This document shows positions 19,194 through 27,371 of a DNA stretch of 64,000 bases, one piece after another. The translations under genes and the position numbers were made by a program. Location: positions 1-64,000 of IMG/VR virus record IMGVR_UViG_3300046787_000129, one strand, 5' to 3'. How positions within the stretch are numbered: the first letter of the stretch is position 1; every line of letters begins with the position of its first letter. Under the pieces are notes generated by a model. It had not been told where the DNA came from, searched no databases, and saw only the letters and a program-made list of their open reading frames with translations. The stretch is from a virus.

Positions 19194-19427
19194 TCAGGCT
19201 GCCGAGAAGGCTGCGATCTGATTATATTTATTATATATAAAAGCTATATAGCTAGTAAAACATATCTTATATATTATTTCTTTTATTTATTAATTATATA
19301 TAAGATAGCACACAAATTTACTTTGTCAACACTTTTTTAATATATTTTCATATATCTTTTTTATAACAATTTAATAGTTGTGTATTATAAACAAACAAAC
19401 TCAAAGTTTATGGTATACTTTATACAA

Positions 19428-19487
19428 CTGGTGCCCAGGTTTGTCTCTCATACCCACCGACTTGGGCATCAGTTTTTATTTTATTTT
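19428..19487 (+). terminator. Hairpin with T-tract, terminator or small RNA
   Basis: CTGGTGCCCA (19428-19437) pairs with TGGGCATCAG (19463-19472), then TTTTTATTTTATTTT. A TATACT box 8 bp upstream means a very short RNA could start and end here. Confidence 0.6.
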
Positions 19488-19492
19488 AGTGA

Positions 19493-19498
19493 TATAAT
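19493..19498 (+). promoter_or_regulatory. Late -10 box
   Basis: TATAAT, 9 nt before the first late-region ATG; no -35 box seen. Confidence 0.5.
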
Positions 19499-19507
19499 TG
19501 AGGTAAT

Positions 19508-19885
19508 ATGAGTACTTCAATATCTGATTCGTTTGGACTTACACCAGCACACGTTAAATGGAACGTTGTTAGGGGAGATACCTCTGAGCTCTTTGTAGAG
19601 TTCCTTGAGAATGACGAGTCAACGGTTTATGATATCTCAGATTGGGAATTCTCGTCAAGTGCCTATGATTTTAAAGGTGACGTTGTTGATGAGCTAGATG
19701 TAGTTCCTAGTGCAGAAGGCGTAACAATCATTGCACAGTCCGACATCACTCAATATTGGGGTACTGGGTATAATTCAACCGTAGCAGAGCTAGCCTTTGA
19801 TCTACAGGTGATTGTCAATAATAAAGTTTGGACTCCAATCATCGGAACCATAAAGGTTCAAGCTGATGTAACTGGAGGACTATAA
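19508..19885 (+). CDS. RGDT-motif baseplate/fibre protein (125 aa)
   Basis: HVKWNVVRGDTSELFVEFLENDE has the RGDT signature of an Ig-like N-terminal domain known from baseplate upper proteins (BppU-like). Related domains occur at 19975 and 26715. It probably forms part of a host-attachment structure. Its stop overlaps the next ATG. Confidence 0.65.
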   Translation: MSTSISDSFGLTPAHVKWNVVRGDTSELFVEFLENDESTVYDISDWEFSSSAYDFKGDVVDELDVVPSAEGVTIIAQSDITQYWGTGYNSTVAELAFDLQVIVNNKVWTPIIGTIKVQADVTGGL

Positions 19886-19974
19886 TGGCAGTTATTAGAA
19901 TTTCAACAGTAGACGAGAGTCTACCGCCTCTAATTAGAGTGCAAAAGAAGATTTATAAAGTTAAGGTGAAGTAG
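19885..19974 (+). CDS. Small basic protein (29 aa)
   Basis: MAVIRISTVDESLPPLIRVQKKIYKVKVK, wedged without gap between two RGDT proteins. The basic 27116 product sits in the same position after its RGDT gene, so the pairing may be functional. Confidence 0.5.
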   Translation: MAVIRISTVDESLPPLIRVQKKIYKVKVK

Positions 19975-20361
19975 ATGGCATTTCCAGGAACATTTGATAT
20001 TCAGTATTACCGTGGAGACACGTACGAATTTAAGCTATACCCGAAAGATGCAACTGGTGCCGCATATAACCTAGATGGCTACGACCTGACTACTGGTGTA
20101 GAGTTTACATTCTCTACCGCAAGAGGCTTTGCTGGATCAGACACCAAGAGAAAGTGTCTTTCTAGAATATCATCAGACAGAACCTACATTCTTTGTGTCA
20201 TTAGACCAGAAGATTCAGCGTTTATGACAAACGGACTAGATTATGTCTATGACGTTCAGATTTCAAAGCCTGCCCTTGTAGAGGGCGACTACGACACTAT
20301 CATTACTCTACTTACTGGAAACATCGCAGTAACTGAGCAGGTTACAGGAGCTACTGCGTAA
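19975..20361 (+). CDS. RGDT-motif baseplate/fibre protein (128 aa)
   Basis: FDIQYYRGDTYEFKLYPKD is the same RGDT domain start as in 19508. Mostly beta composition. Stop overlaps the next ATG by one base. Confidence 0.65.
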   Translation: MAFPGTFDIQYYRGDTYEFKLYPKDATGAAYNLDGYDLTTGVEFTFSTARGFAGSDTKRKCLSRISSDRTYILCVIRPEDSAFMTNGLDYVYDVQISKPALVEGDYDTIITLLTGNIAVTEQVTGATA

Positions 20362-21188
20362 TGGATCTACTAGTATCTACAGAGGACATCTCAATATTCG
20401 GTGGACCAACAAGCATTGATGTGAATGTTGGAACTGGAGAGCAGGGTACTCGTGGAACCTATATCTTTACTGGGACAGATAGACCTGGAGACTTAACTGC
20501 CAGCGAATTTCTAGATAACGTAACTGGGTTCAGCAAGTCTGTTCAGCCAAAAGATCTATACATCAATCTGAACCCATCTGACCAAGAGTATTTATATCTC
20601 TATCAGTACGATCAGATTGCTGGGGGTACGTACCAGTGGAACAAGACTCTAAGACTGGTTCCAAATACAGCTATTGCAAATATTCAGGTTCCGTTCTATA
20701 ATGGCAAGGCAATAACATACGTTCCAGATTCTGGAAAGATGACTTTGACTGAGCTAGTTCCACTGCTAGACACCATAGTTGCATCTCCAACAGCCCCTAG
20801 CTCACCAACGCAGGATGATCTCTGGTTGGACCTAGCTACAAATCCACTTCAGCTAAAAATGTATGACTCATCGGCTTGGGTGAAGCAGGGTCTTGTTTAT
20901 CAGGAACAGAGATTTCCACTATCACTATACTTCGACCTATCTCAGCTAGGAACAGAGATTGACGAGTCAAAATTTAACATTCAGTACAACGTTCTGAGTG
21001 CCAGCGGCAACCCTGTGTCATCAAGCATAACTGTTAGCCCAACAATAGCGTCAACAACAGATGGAATACTTCTGCCAATATCAGTTAGCAGCATCGAGGC
21101 AACTATTGATGCACTAACATCAGAAGTTACATGGGCACCATTGCAGGGCCTCCAGACAGTACATTTACTAATGACAGCAGGAGTATAA
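20361..21188 (+). CDS. Tail fibre/adhesin protein (275 aa)
   Basis: An N-terminal GTGEQGTRGTYIFTGTDRP leads to beta-rich regions. Residues about 150-175 hold SPTQDDLWLDLATNPLQLKMYDSSAWV, a module (P...WLD....L..Y....W) repeated in 21190 and 27372. Probably a receptor-binding or fibre-linker protein. Confidence 0.65.
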   Translation: MDLLVSTEDISIFGGPTSIDVNVGTGEQGTRGTYIFTGTDRPGDLTASEFLDNVTGFSKSVQPKDLYINLNPSDQEYLYLYQYDQIAGGTYQWNKTLRLVPNTAIANIQVPFYNGKAITYVPDSGKMTLTELVPLLDTIVASPTAPSSPTQDDLWLDLATNPLQLKMYDSSAWVKQGLVYQEQRFPLSLYFDLSQLGTEIDESKFNIQYNVLSASGNPVSSSITVSPTIASTTDGILLPISVSSIEATIDALTSEVTWAPLQGLQTVHLLMTAGV

Positions 21189-21189
21189 C

Positions 21190-21621
21190 ATGACATCAGA
21201 AAGCATTGGAGCAGTATTTCCAACACAGATACCTGGAATTTCAGATAACGCAGATATTCAGCTCGCATTGAAGCTTTACCACTACGGACAATCAACATCT
21301 CCAGCTACTCAATCTCAGTCAGTTCGTAACTCTATTTCTGGACACTTAAACAATCTAGACGTTAGAACTATTGCCTTGGAGACTCAGGGTATTGGATCTA
21401 TCGTACAAAATGATGAGCCTACTGGAACCATTCCAAATGGATATATCTGGGTAGACAAAGACTCTGTAGCACCAGTAATCCCAGACTTTATTGCAAAGTA
21501 TCAAACATCTGCTCCAACTGGAACTATTGCAACTGGAGCTTTATGGGTAGACTCAGACTCAAGCCCACTAACAATGTATGTCTACAGCGGCACTGCATGG
21601 AGAGCGATTGGTAGCGTATAA
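21190..21621 (+). CDS. Tail fibre protein (143 aa)
   Basis: Contains two P-T-G-x-I...WVD modules (NGYIWVDKDS, TGALWVDSDSSPLTMYVYSG). N-terminal ADIQLALKLYHYGQ resembles the start of phage minor tail proteins that follow a helix-loop. Overlaps the next gene by one base. Confidence 0.65.
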   Translation: MTSESIGAVFPTQIPGISDNADIQLALKLYHYGQSTSPATQSQSVRNSISGHLNNLDVRTIALETQGIGSIVQNDEPTGTIPNGYIWVDKDSVAPVIPDFIAKYQTSAPTGTIATGALWVDSDSSPLTMYVYSGTAWRAIGSV

Positions 21622-22235
21622 TGACAACGATTAGTTCAGTAGGAAAAGCAGCATATATTTACGATGCTGCAACAACAACTTGGTATCCACTAGCTGGCTC
21701 TACCAATCCAGCAGCAGACATTGACTGGACTGGAACTCAAAGCTTTGCAAACACAGCCACGTTCAAAGGTGGAGTAATCGCAAGACTTGGAACAAATAAT
21801 TTTCAGAATGCAGCAGCAAGAGATTCTGCAATACCTTCACCAGTAGCAGGAACAGTTTGCTTTATCCAAGATACAAAGCAGCTACAGTACTACGATAATG
21901 GCTGGAAGGTTTATGGGGATAATGCACTATTATCAACAAAGACTTCTGGATTCACCATAGCACTTACTGACTCGGGAAGAACCATTGAGGTAGACTCGGC
22001 AACTAACGTTGCCATCACAATTCCTAAAAATGCCACTGTAGCATTTCCAATTGGAACTCAGCTGTCATTTATACAGGTCGGAGCAGGCTCAGTAACCTTT
22101 GTCGCCGCAGATACTCTAGTGACGACAATACTTAGCAAAAATAGCAATAAGAAGATTGCGGCAAGATATTCAGCAGCAACCCTGATCAAGAAGTCAACCG
22201 ATTCCTGGTATCTAATCGGTGACTTGACGGCATAG
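21621..22235 (+). CDS. Tail fibre protein with shared C-terminal module (204 aa)
   Basis: C-terminal residues about 105-204 (TIALTDSGRTIEVDSATNVAITIPKN...TDSWYLIGDLTA) are the same module that ends 23306 and 28294. This suggests a common attachment or trimerisation unit exchanged between fibres. Confidence 0.7.
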   Translation: MTTISSVGKAAYIYDAATTTWYPLAGSTNPAADIDWTGTQSFANTATFKGGVIARLGTNNFQNAAARDSAIPSPVAGTVCFIQDTKQLQYYDNGWKVYGDNALLSTKTSGFTIALTDSGRTIEVDSATNVAITIPKNATVAFPIGTQLSFIQVGAGSVTFVAADTLVTTILSKNSNKKIAARYSAATLIKKSTDSWYLIGDLTA

Positions 22236-22243
22236 GCTTAATC

Positions 22244-23038
22244 ATGCTAGGCTCAATAACTATATACGGTGGTAGCAAGGGTATGGTCGCCATGCCAAAT
22301 CTATCTGGGCTAACAAGAACTGCAGCAATTTCAGCTATTGAGTCAGCTGGTCTTGTATTCCTATCTAGCACAAACTCTACAACGTCAACATCTAGCGATG
22401 ATGGAAAAATATCTTCTCAGTCAATTGCAGCAGGCACTTTAGTAGATTACGAAAGTCCTATCTCGATAGGTATTTGGTCATACCAGGCACCAGCAGGGCC
22501 AGTTATCACTTTTGTTACAGATCCAACGGTATACGAAGTTAACGATGGAGACTATGAGTGTTCTCCAATAACAGCCTACATGAAAATACAGGATAGAAAA
22601 AATATTACTTATACTTACAGATACGTAGACGGAGTAAAGGATAACAGCTATACTCCAACTACCAATTTTGTTAGCCAAGCAAATACCATATACACCTATA
22701 ATTCTACTGACTGTGGATACGTTGCTCCACCAGCAGTTACATGCACAACCAGTCAGAGCCTTATATCTAATGGAACATGCAGCAATGGCTATAAGACTAA
22801 AACAGTTATGGACGTTACCAACTGTAGTGATGGAAGTTCAAGTTCTGGTAGTCCATATAATATAACTGAAGAATGCTGCGTATCATTAGGAACAACTTAT
22901 AGCAATTGTACCTCTTGCGTCTGTGCTTACAAGACTTGCGATGCTGTAACTAGCACACTTTGTGGATCTGTGACAACAACACACCCAGCAGTAAGAGTTT
23001 CAGTTTCTTGCACTGGTGGAGGTTTAGGCCCTTGCTAA
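22244..23038 (+). CDS. PASTA-domain, Cys-rich tail protein (264 aa)
   Basis: Residues about 15-75 match a PASTA domain (MPNLSGLTRTAAISAIESAGL, then SQSIAAGTLVDYESPISI), the fold that binds peptidoglycan stem peptides in penicillin-binding proteins and Ser/Thr kinases. From about residue 165 there are some 15 cysteines. Likely a cell-wall-recognition tail component, stabilised by disulfides or metal. It follows the fibre gene by 8 nt. Confidence 0.7.
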   Translation: MLGSITIYGGSKGMVAMPNLSGLTRTAAISAIESAGLVFLSSTNSTTSTSSDDGKISSQSIAAGTLVDYESPISIGIWSYQAPAGPVITFVTDPTVYEVNDGDYECSPITAYMKIQDRKNITYTYRYVDGVKDNSYTPTTNFVSQANTIYTYNSTDCGYVAPPAVTCTTSQSLISNGTCSNGYKTKTVMDVTNCSDGSSSSGSPYNITEECCVSLGTTYSNCTSCVCAYKTCDAVTSTLCGSVTTTHPAVRVSVSCTGGGLGPC

Positions 23039-23054
23039 TAGATTATTTTTATAG

Positions 23055-23060
23055 TATACT
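23055..23060 (+). promoter_or_regulatory. Leaderless late -10 box
   Basis: TATACT ending 6 nt before ATG 23067. Confidence 0.5.
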
Positions 23061-23066
23061 TTTAAA

Positions 23067-23270
23067 ATGTCAATTAAAAAGTTTGCTTTTGTCGCTGAAG
23101 GCGACGTGTTTCATACCTGGGAATTAACAATAGATGAGCATGGACATGGTCCAGAAATGCTGATCGCTGGATTGCAGTCAAACCCAATAGTCGTAGAGGT
23201 CTTAGATACAAATCTGCCAGTAGGTCCAGGCTGGACTTTCGACGGTACAAAGCTCGTACCACCTAATTAA
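23067..23270 (+). CDS. Small structural-type protein (67 aa)
   Basis: GPGWTFDGTKLVPPN at the C terminus is a motif widespread in small proteins next to phage tail fibre genes. The rest is beta-rich (FAFVAEGDVFHTWELT). Leaderless. Confidence 0.65.
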   Translation: MSIKKFAFVAEGDVFHTWELTIDEHGHGPEMLIAGLQSNPIVVEVLDTNLPVGPGWTFDGTKLVPPN

Positions 23271-23280
23271 TAATCTATTA

Positions 23281-23289
23281 TGGTATAAT
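23281..23289 (+). promoter_or_regulatory. Extended -10 late promoter
   Basis: TGGTATAAT, 16 nt before ATG 23306, with CAGGTGACC between as ribosome site. Confidence 0.55.
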
Positions 23290-23305
23290 TAGTGTCAGGT
23301 GACCA

Positions 23306-24547
23306 ATGACAATTTATACTAGACTGCAGATCAGACGAGGCGATGCCGCTGAGTGGATCGAAGCAAACCCAATACTTGCTGACGGTGAGCAGGCTCTAGA
23401 AAATGATACTCTAAAAACTAAGTTCGGTGATGGAGTCACAAACTACGTAGACCTTCCATACCAAGACCAACAGGGTCCAACAGGACCAACAGGTCCAATT
23501 GGAATAACAGGTCCTACAGGACCCAAGGGCGATACTGGATCTTTCGGTGGAGCGGTATTCACATATAGCTATCTAACAGACACAGTAGACTCAAATCCTG
23601 GATCTGGAAACCTAAAACTAAACAACACAATCTCTACAGCAACAGAGCTGTACATAAGCTTCTATGATGAGAATTCCGTAGACGCTTCCCCGTACTTAGA
23701 AACCATTGATGACTCTACTTCTGCAGTCAAGGGGCACTTCAAGATTCAGGAGGTAGCCAATGACAATAATTTTGCATATTACGCAATAATTGGAGAGCAC
23801 TACTTTCACGATACATACTTTGAGATTCCAATCCAATGGCTATCTGGTTCTATAACTTCCTGGACAAATGCTACAGATGTTACTATTACTTTTGTTAGAA
23901 CTGGCGACATGGGTGACACAGGTCCAACTGGGCCAACAGGGGCATCTGGACTAGATGGTGCCACAGGCCCAACAGGTCCACAAGGAGATCCAGGAGCAAC
24001 AGGGCCTGCTGGGTCAACAATAATAAATTGGCAGGGCGACTGGAGTGCACTAAGCACATACTCATCAAACGATATCGTATATTTTAATGGTAAGTCGTAC
24101 ATCTCGGTTGGAATATCTTATCCACCAGAAGATATAAACGCCACTCCAGAAAATATATCTACCTGGGAAATATTTGCATCTAGTGGAGCTTCTGGACCGA
24201 CTGGACCAACTGGTGCAACTGGCCCATCAGCACCTACCGTAACAGCAATAAATACAACATCTGCAACAGGCTATACCCTGCAGCTAACTGACAACAATCA
24301 GCTGCTATACCTAACTGGAACTTCTGCAGTAACTGTTACCATACCAGCTAATTCTTCGGTAGCCTTCCCAGTAGGATCTACAGTAAACTTTGTTCAGGCT
24401 AGTACTGGACAGGTTTCTGTAACTGGTCCAGCAGGAGGGTATTTAAACTATACCCCTGGAACGAAGACAAGAGCCCAATGGTCAATGGGGTCAATAATAA
24501 AGACAGATACTGATACTTGGCTTTTGGGCGGAGACCTAGTTAGCTAA
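23306..24547 (+). CDS. Collagen-like tail fibre (413 aa)
   Basis: N-terminal TRLQIRRGDAAEWIEANPILADGEQAL is the fibre-attachment start seen in many phage fibres. Two Gly-X-Y stretches follow (about residues 56-76 and 205-240), separated by a beta domain, and then a SYPP..W chitin-binding-like fold near 250-280. It ends with the same GDLxx module as 21621 and 28294. A trimeric host-recognition fibre. Confidence 0.8.
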   Translation: MTIYTRLQIRRGDAAEWIEANPILADGEQALENDTLKTKFGDGVTNYVDLPYQDQQGPTGPTGPIGITGPTGPKGDTGSFGGAVFTYSYLTDTVDSNPGSGNLKLNNTISTATELYISFYDENSVDASPYLETIDDSTSAVKGHFKIQEVANDNNFAYYAIIGEHYFHDTYFEIPIQWLSGSITSWTNATDVTITFVRTGDMGDTGPTGPTGASGLDGATGPTGPQGDPGATGPAGSTIINWQGDWSALSTYSSNDIVYFNGKSYISVGISYPPEDINATPENISTWEIFASSGASGPTGPTGATGPSAPTVTAINTTSATGYTLQLTDNNQLLYLTGTSAVTVTIPANSSVAFPVGSTVNFVQASTGQVSVTGPAGGYLNYTPGTKTRAQWSMGSIIKTDTDTWLLGGDLVS

Positions 24548-25596
24548 TGAGGCTATTTCTTGGTTCCGTAATATCCCAGGGCCGAAAGTCCTTTAGAGAT
24601 ACATTCAATAGGGCAAACTTAACTGGTGAAGTGGGCAGAGCGTCTGACGGATCAGCTTGGAATATTATTAGAGGCACCTGGAATATTCTTAGCAATAAAG
24701 CAAAAGCCGATAGTACAGACTATCCAATAATCGCTCAGAACATGAATGTTTCAGATATACAGGTTGAGTTGTACGGAACATCTCAGGGTTCTTCCGCTGC
24801 CCTATGGGTAACTGACTCTGGCAACTGGTGGGCGGTTGGCCTGGTTCAGGAACCTACAGACTGTAACTGCACATACTACTACAATACGTATTATTATTAT
24901 GCAAATTCAACCTGTGTTGCATATAATCCTGGAAACTATGTGCCACCTGGACACAACGGTAACTACAATGCTGCAAATTGCAACTCTTATTATTGTTCAA
25001 AGTATACTGGAGGTGAGTGCACAAGCTCTGTATGTGTAGCATATAATGGATCTAACTGCAACAACTATGCCTATAACTATACAAATGGAACAACAAGATG
25101 TTCTGGCTCTTGGAATACGTCTAATTGTTCAACCTATGGTTGTACATCTTACGCACCATATTCTTGTATTGAAAATAGCTGCGGAAGCTATTCTCCAGGA
25201 TATAATAATGGCAATTTTAATAATGCATACACTAATGCAGCAACTGCATACAATTACGCTTGCATCATCCAGCAATCTGGACAGGATGGTCCATACGCAT
25301 CATGTCAAACCTGCTATCCACAATACGTTAGAATAATCCAGTCAGCCGCAAACACTGTATCTACAATAACCCAGTGGTCAGTTAGTGCTATAGCCTCAGC
25401 ACTAAGGGTAAAAACATCTGGATCTCAATTAACGATATCAGCATACAGCGACTCATCGATGGTAAGTCAAATTGGTTCAGACCTAGTTTATACGCCAACT
25501 GGAGTTACCATTACCCCAACATTTGGATTAACTGTTATTCCTTCGACGTATGGCCAAGGATATACTACCGATGAGATTAAGATCAGTAGAAACTAA
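24547..25596 (+). CDS. Lectin-like fibre with 16-Cys insert, paralog 1 (349 aa)
   Basis: The N-terminal FRDTFNRANLTGEVGRASDG and the C-terminal beta strands match a concanavalin/laminin-G-like jelly roll. Residues about 106-256 are an insert of extreme composition (Cys, Tyr, Asn, Ser, Gly) with 16 cysteines in pairs such as CNC and SCQTC. The paralog at 29997 keeps all 16. Likely a disulfide- or metal-stabilised receptor-binding tip. Start overlaps the previous stop. Confidence 0.75.
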   Translation: MRLFLGSVISQGRKSFRDTFNRANLTGEVGRASDGSAWNIIRGTWNILSNKAKADSTDYPIIAQNMNVSDIQVELYGTSQGSSAALWVTDSGNWWAVGLVQEPTDCNCTYYYNTYYYYANSTCVAYNPGNYVPPGHNGNYNAANCNSYYCSKYTGGECTSSVCVAYNGSNCNNYAYNYTNGTTRCSGSWNTSNCSTYGCTSYAPYSCIENSCGSYSPGYNNGNFNNAYTNAATAYNYACIIQQSGQDGPYASCQTCYPQYVRIIQSAANTVSTITQWSVSAIASALRVKTSGSQLTISAYSDSSMVSQIGSDLVYTPTGVTITPTFGLTVIPSTYGQGYTTDEIKISRN

Positions 25597-25603
25597 TTTT
25601 TGA

Positions 25604-25609
25604 TATACT
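25604..25609 (+). promoter_or_regulatory. Leaderless late -10 box
   Basis: TATACT ending 6 nt before ATG 25616. Confidence 0.5.
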
Positions 25610-25615
25610 GGTATC

Positions 25616-25852
25616 ATGACAGAAAAATCAGCTTGGCAAAAGTACAAAGAAAAGCTTGGAGATACTCGTCCTTGGGATCTAGTTAATCCAGCAACTGAGT
25701 GGGCAGAAAAAGAAGTTGCCGATGCTCGCTACGATCTGTGTAAGGAATGTCCGTTCTTCATTAAGCTAACTGGTCAGTGCAAAGAATGCGGATGCATCAT
25801 GAGTGCAAAGACAAAACTGCTAAAGGCAACTTGCCCACAACACAAATGGTAA
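25616..25852 (+). CDS. Zinc-binding phage protein, paralog 2 (78 aa)
   Basis: RPWDLVNPATEW at the N terminus and CKECPFFIKLTGQCKECGCIM...CPQHKW at the C terminus match the 18427 and 33498 paralogs. Role unknown; it may accompany mobile insert genes in the fibre region. Confidence 0.75.
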   Translation: MTEKSAWQKYKEKLGDTRPWDLVNPATEWAEKEVADARYDLCKECPFFIKLTGQCKECGCIMSAKTKLLKATCPQHKW

Positions 25853-25858
25853 AAGAAA

Positions 25859-25888
25859 ACCCCAGGATTTCTCCTGGGGTATCTTTTT
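25859..25888. terminator. Bidirectional terminator
   Basis: ACCCCAGGA (25859-25867), TTTC loop, TCCTGGGGT (25872-25880), then ATCTTTTT. The minus strand reads TTTTCTTTT after the stem. Serves the converging genes at 25852 and 25893. Confidence 0.85.
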
Positions 25889-25892
25889 GTGT

Positions 25893-26462
25893 CTAAAGTG
25901 TTTCTAATACTCTAACGTAACTAACACTAGAATAGTTTCCAGCAAAAGTCTTTACATCCTCAAATCTTGTAACATGTCCATGCTTTGGTGCATGAATCAT
26001 TTGTCCATTACCAGTATATATTCCAACATGGTATGCATCGTGTCTTCCGATATACTTAAAAACAACAATATCCCCAAGCTTCGGGGATCTAGTTACTTGT
26101 CCATAGTCTTCTTGTTTAGAAGCCCTATGCGTTATGTTGATATTCAGTTGTTCATAAAACCACATTGTTAGACCCGAACAGTCCCATCCAGCAGGAGAAG
26201 CTCCTGAGAATACGTACCACGTTTTGCCAACATGAGATTTTAATTGAGAGAATGCTTTTTGCATTTTTTCAGTATTTGAAGTGGCGACTAGATTGGCTAG
26301 CATTTGCTTTTGCCTTGCAGCCATTATTCTTGGGTTTAAATCGCCCTCTATATTTACTTGATTTACTACTGTAGTTACTTTCAAAGCTTCCGAACTTTCA
26401 GGGGTAACGCAGCCTGTTAGTGTTAGTACCAAGGTACCGATTGCAGCAATTTTAAACTTCAT
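25893..26462 (-). CDS. NlpC/P60 endopeptidase lipoprotein (189 aa)
   Basis: Residues 1-18 form a lipoprotein signal peptide with lipobox LTGC (Cys18). After a coiled linker, residues 75-189 are an NlpC/P60 domain: catalytic Cys95 in GWDCSGL, His145 in YHVGIY and His157 in MIHAPK. It would be anchored outside the membrane and cut peptidoglycan peptides. It is the only leftward gene in the late block, with its own promoter and a long structured leader. It could be lysis, superinfection exclusion or a moron acquired from a host. Confidence 0.85.
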   Translation of the reverse strand: MKFKIAAIGTLVLTLTGCVTPESSEALKVTTVVNQVNIEGDLNPRIMAARQKQMLANLVATSNTEKMQKAFSQLKSHVGKTWYVFSGASPAGWDCSGLTMWFYEQLNINITHRASKQEDYGQVTRSPKLGDIVVFKYIGRHDAYHVGIYTGNGQMIHAPKHGHVTRFEDVKTFAGNYSSVSYVRVLETL

Positions 26463-26643
26463 TTTGCTACCTCCTTATTTTTTATGTTGTTACGACCTCT
26501 CTCACAGGTCCTGGCAGACAATATTCTTTCAGGTGGATAGAATATTTCCTTGAGTATGCCAGTGATTTCACGTTGTTGTCACTCTGTTTGTCACTATGTT
26601 CCTCTTAGAACAAAAACTTCCTTTAGAAGGAAGTTATCTATAA
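26463..26643 (-). ncRNA. Structured 5' leader of the NlpC/P60 gene
   Basis: About 175 nt of non-coding leader holds AACTTCCTT/AAGGAAGTT with a short T-tract (26611-26635), a long CTGGCA/TGCCAG stem enclosing AATATTCT/AGAATATT, and a GACCT/AGGTC stem before AAGGAGG. Candidate attenuator or riboswitch; no known class recognised. Confidence 0.5.
26611..26635 (-). terminator. Attenuator-like hairpin
   Basis: Perfect 9-bp stem followed by TTTTTG on the minus strand, only about 10 nt after the expected transcription start. Confidence 0.5.
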
Positions 26644-26652
26644 ATTATACCA
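26644..26652 (-). promoter_or_regulatory. Extended -10 promoter
   Basis: TGGTATAAT on the minus strand, the late-type box, driving the NlpC/P60 gene. Confidence 0.55.
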
Positions 26653-26697
26653 TTATTTCGGGTACAGTCAATCAAAGATTGGCTAATTCTTTAATTA

Positions 26698-26706
26698 TGG
26701 TATAAT
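26698..26706 (+). promoter_or_regulatory. Extended -10 late promoter
   Basis: TGGTATAAT, 8 nt before ATG 26715. Confidence 0.55.
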
Positions 26707-26714
26707 TAAGTATT

Positions 26715-27116
26715 ATGGCTAGAGGTACTGGAAGAATAGATGTTGGCAATAAGCCACCGCAAATACTATGGACAATTGTTCGTGGAGATACCGCTGCATT
26801 TACGGTGTACGTAACTGACGATGTAAAGGCTCCACTAACCCTGGCTGACTGGACTATTGCTATGGAGATTAAGCGTCCAACCGATGCTGCAAACTCTGGG
26901 GTAATAACCGATGCAGCAACAACTGTTCTAACCCTAACACCAGTTCACAATGTTTCAGACCCAGCTGGAGAGTTCACAGTATCTTTAACTGCAGCAGAGT
27001 CAACACAACTTGAGACTGGAGATATCTTTGACATCGAGCTTTCAACACAAGACAACGCTCTAGTTTGGACAGTAGCCCAGGGTAGCGTAAGTGTAATTGA
27101 GGATGTTACCAATTAA
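26715..27116 (+). CDS. RGDT-motif baseplate/fibre protein (133 aa)
   Basis: ILWTIVRGDTAAFTVYVTDD is the third RGDT domain in this window, with the Ig-like pattern LADWTIAMEIKRP. Likely an anchoring domain for the fibres that follow. Its stop overlaps the next ATG. Confidence 0.65.
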   Translation: MARGTGRIDVGNKPPQILWTIVRGDTAAFTVYVTDDVKAPLTLADWTIAMEIKRPTDAANSGVITDAATTVLTLTPVHNVSDPAGEFTVSLTAAESTQLETGDIFDIELSTQDNALVWTVAQGSVSVIEDVTN

Positions 27117-27340
27117 TGGCAACCTCGGTCATCAAGTTAAAAAATAATGGTGCCGTTAAAAAGGCAAAGTCAATTGCCTATGGAATTATAAAACTAACTT
27201 CTAAAACTAGAACTGTAAAGGTAAAACAAACTCTTCCATTTCGTGTAAAGTTTACGAGTGTGCAAGTTCCAGGGTATAGTGTAAATAGCCCAGCCCCAAT
27301 CGGCATAGCAGTTATCGGATATAGCAACTATATATTATAG
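27116..27340 (+). CDS. Small basic protein (74 aa)
   Basis: Lys-rich N-terminal half, then a beta region ending IGIAVIGYSNYIL. Same gene order as 19885 after an RGDT gene. Unknown. Confidence 0.6.
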   Translation: MATSVIKLKNNGAVKKAKSIAYGIIKLTSKTRTVKVKQTLPFRVKFTSVQVPGYSVNSPAPIGIAVIGYSNYIL

Positions 27341-27342
27341 TG

Positions 27343-27356
27343 TATAATTGTATAAT
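27343..27356 (+). promoter_or_regulatory. Tandem late -10 boxes
   Basis: TATAAT at 27343 and 27351, before a TTAGGAGAG ribosome site. Confidence 0.5.
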
Positions 27357-27371
27357 TAGGAGAGTTTAATA

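Larger units (their letters stand above)
19194..19507. other. AT-rich intergenic region before the late genes
   Basis: No gene seen. Contains TATACT (19414-19419) then a long hairpin with a T-tract (19428-19487), and a -10 box for the first late gene. Confidence 0.5.

Noticed and set aside
26463-26643. Known c-di-AMP (ydaO-type) riboswitch before the NlpC/P60 gene
   Set aside because: I could not find its conserved core; the region is listed only as an unidentified structured leader.
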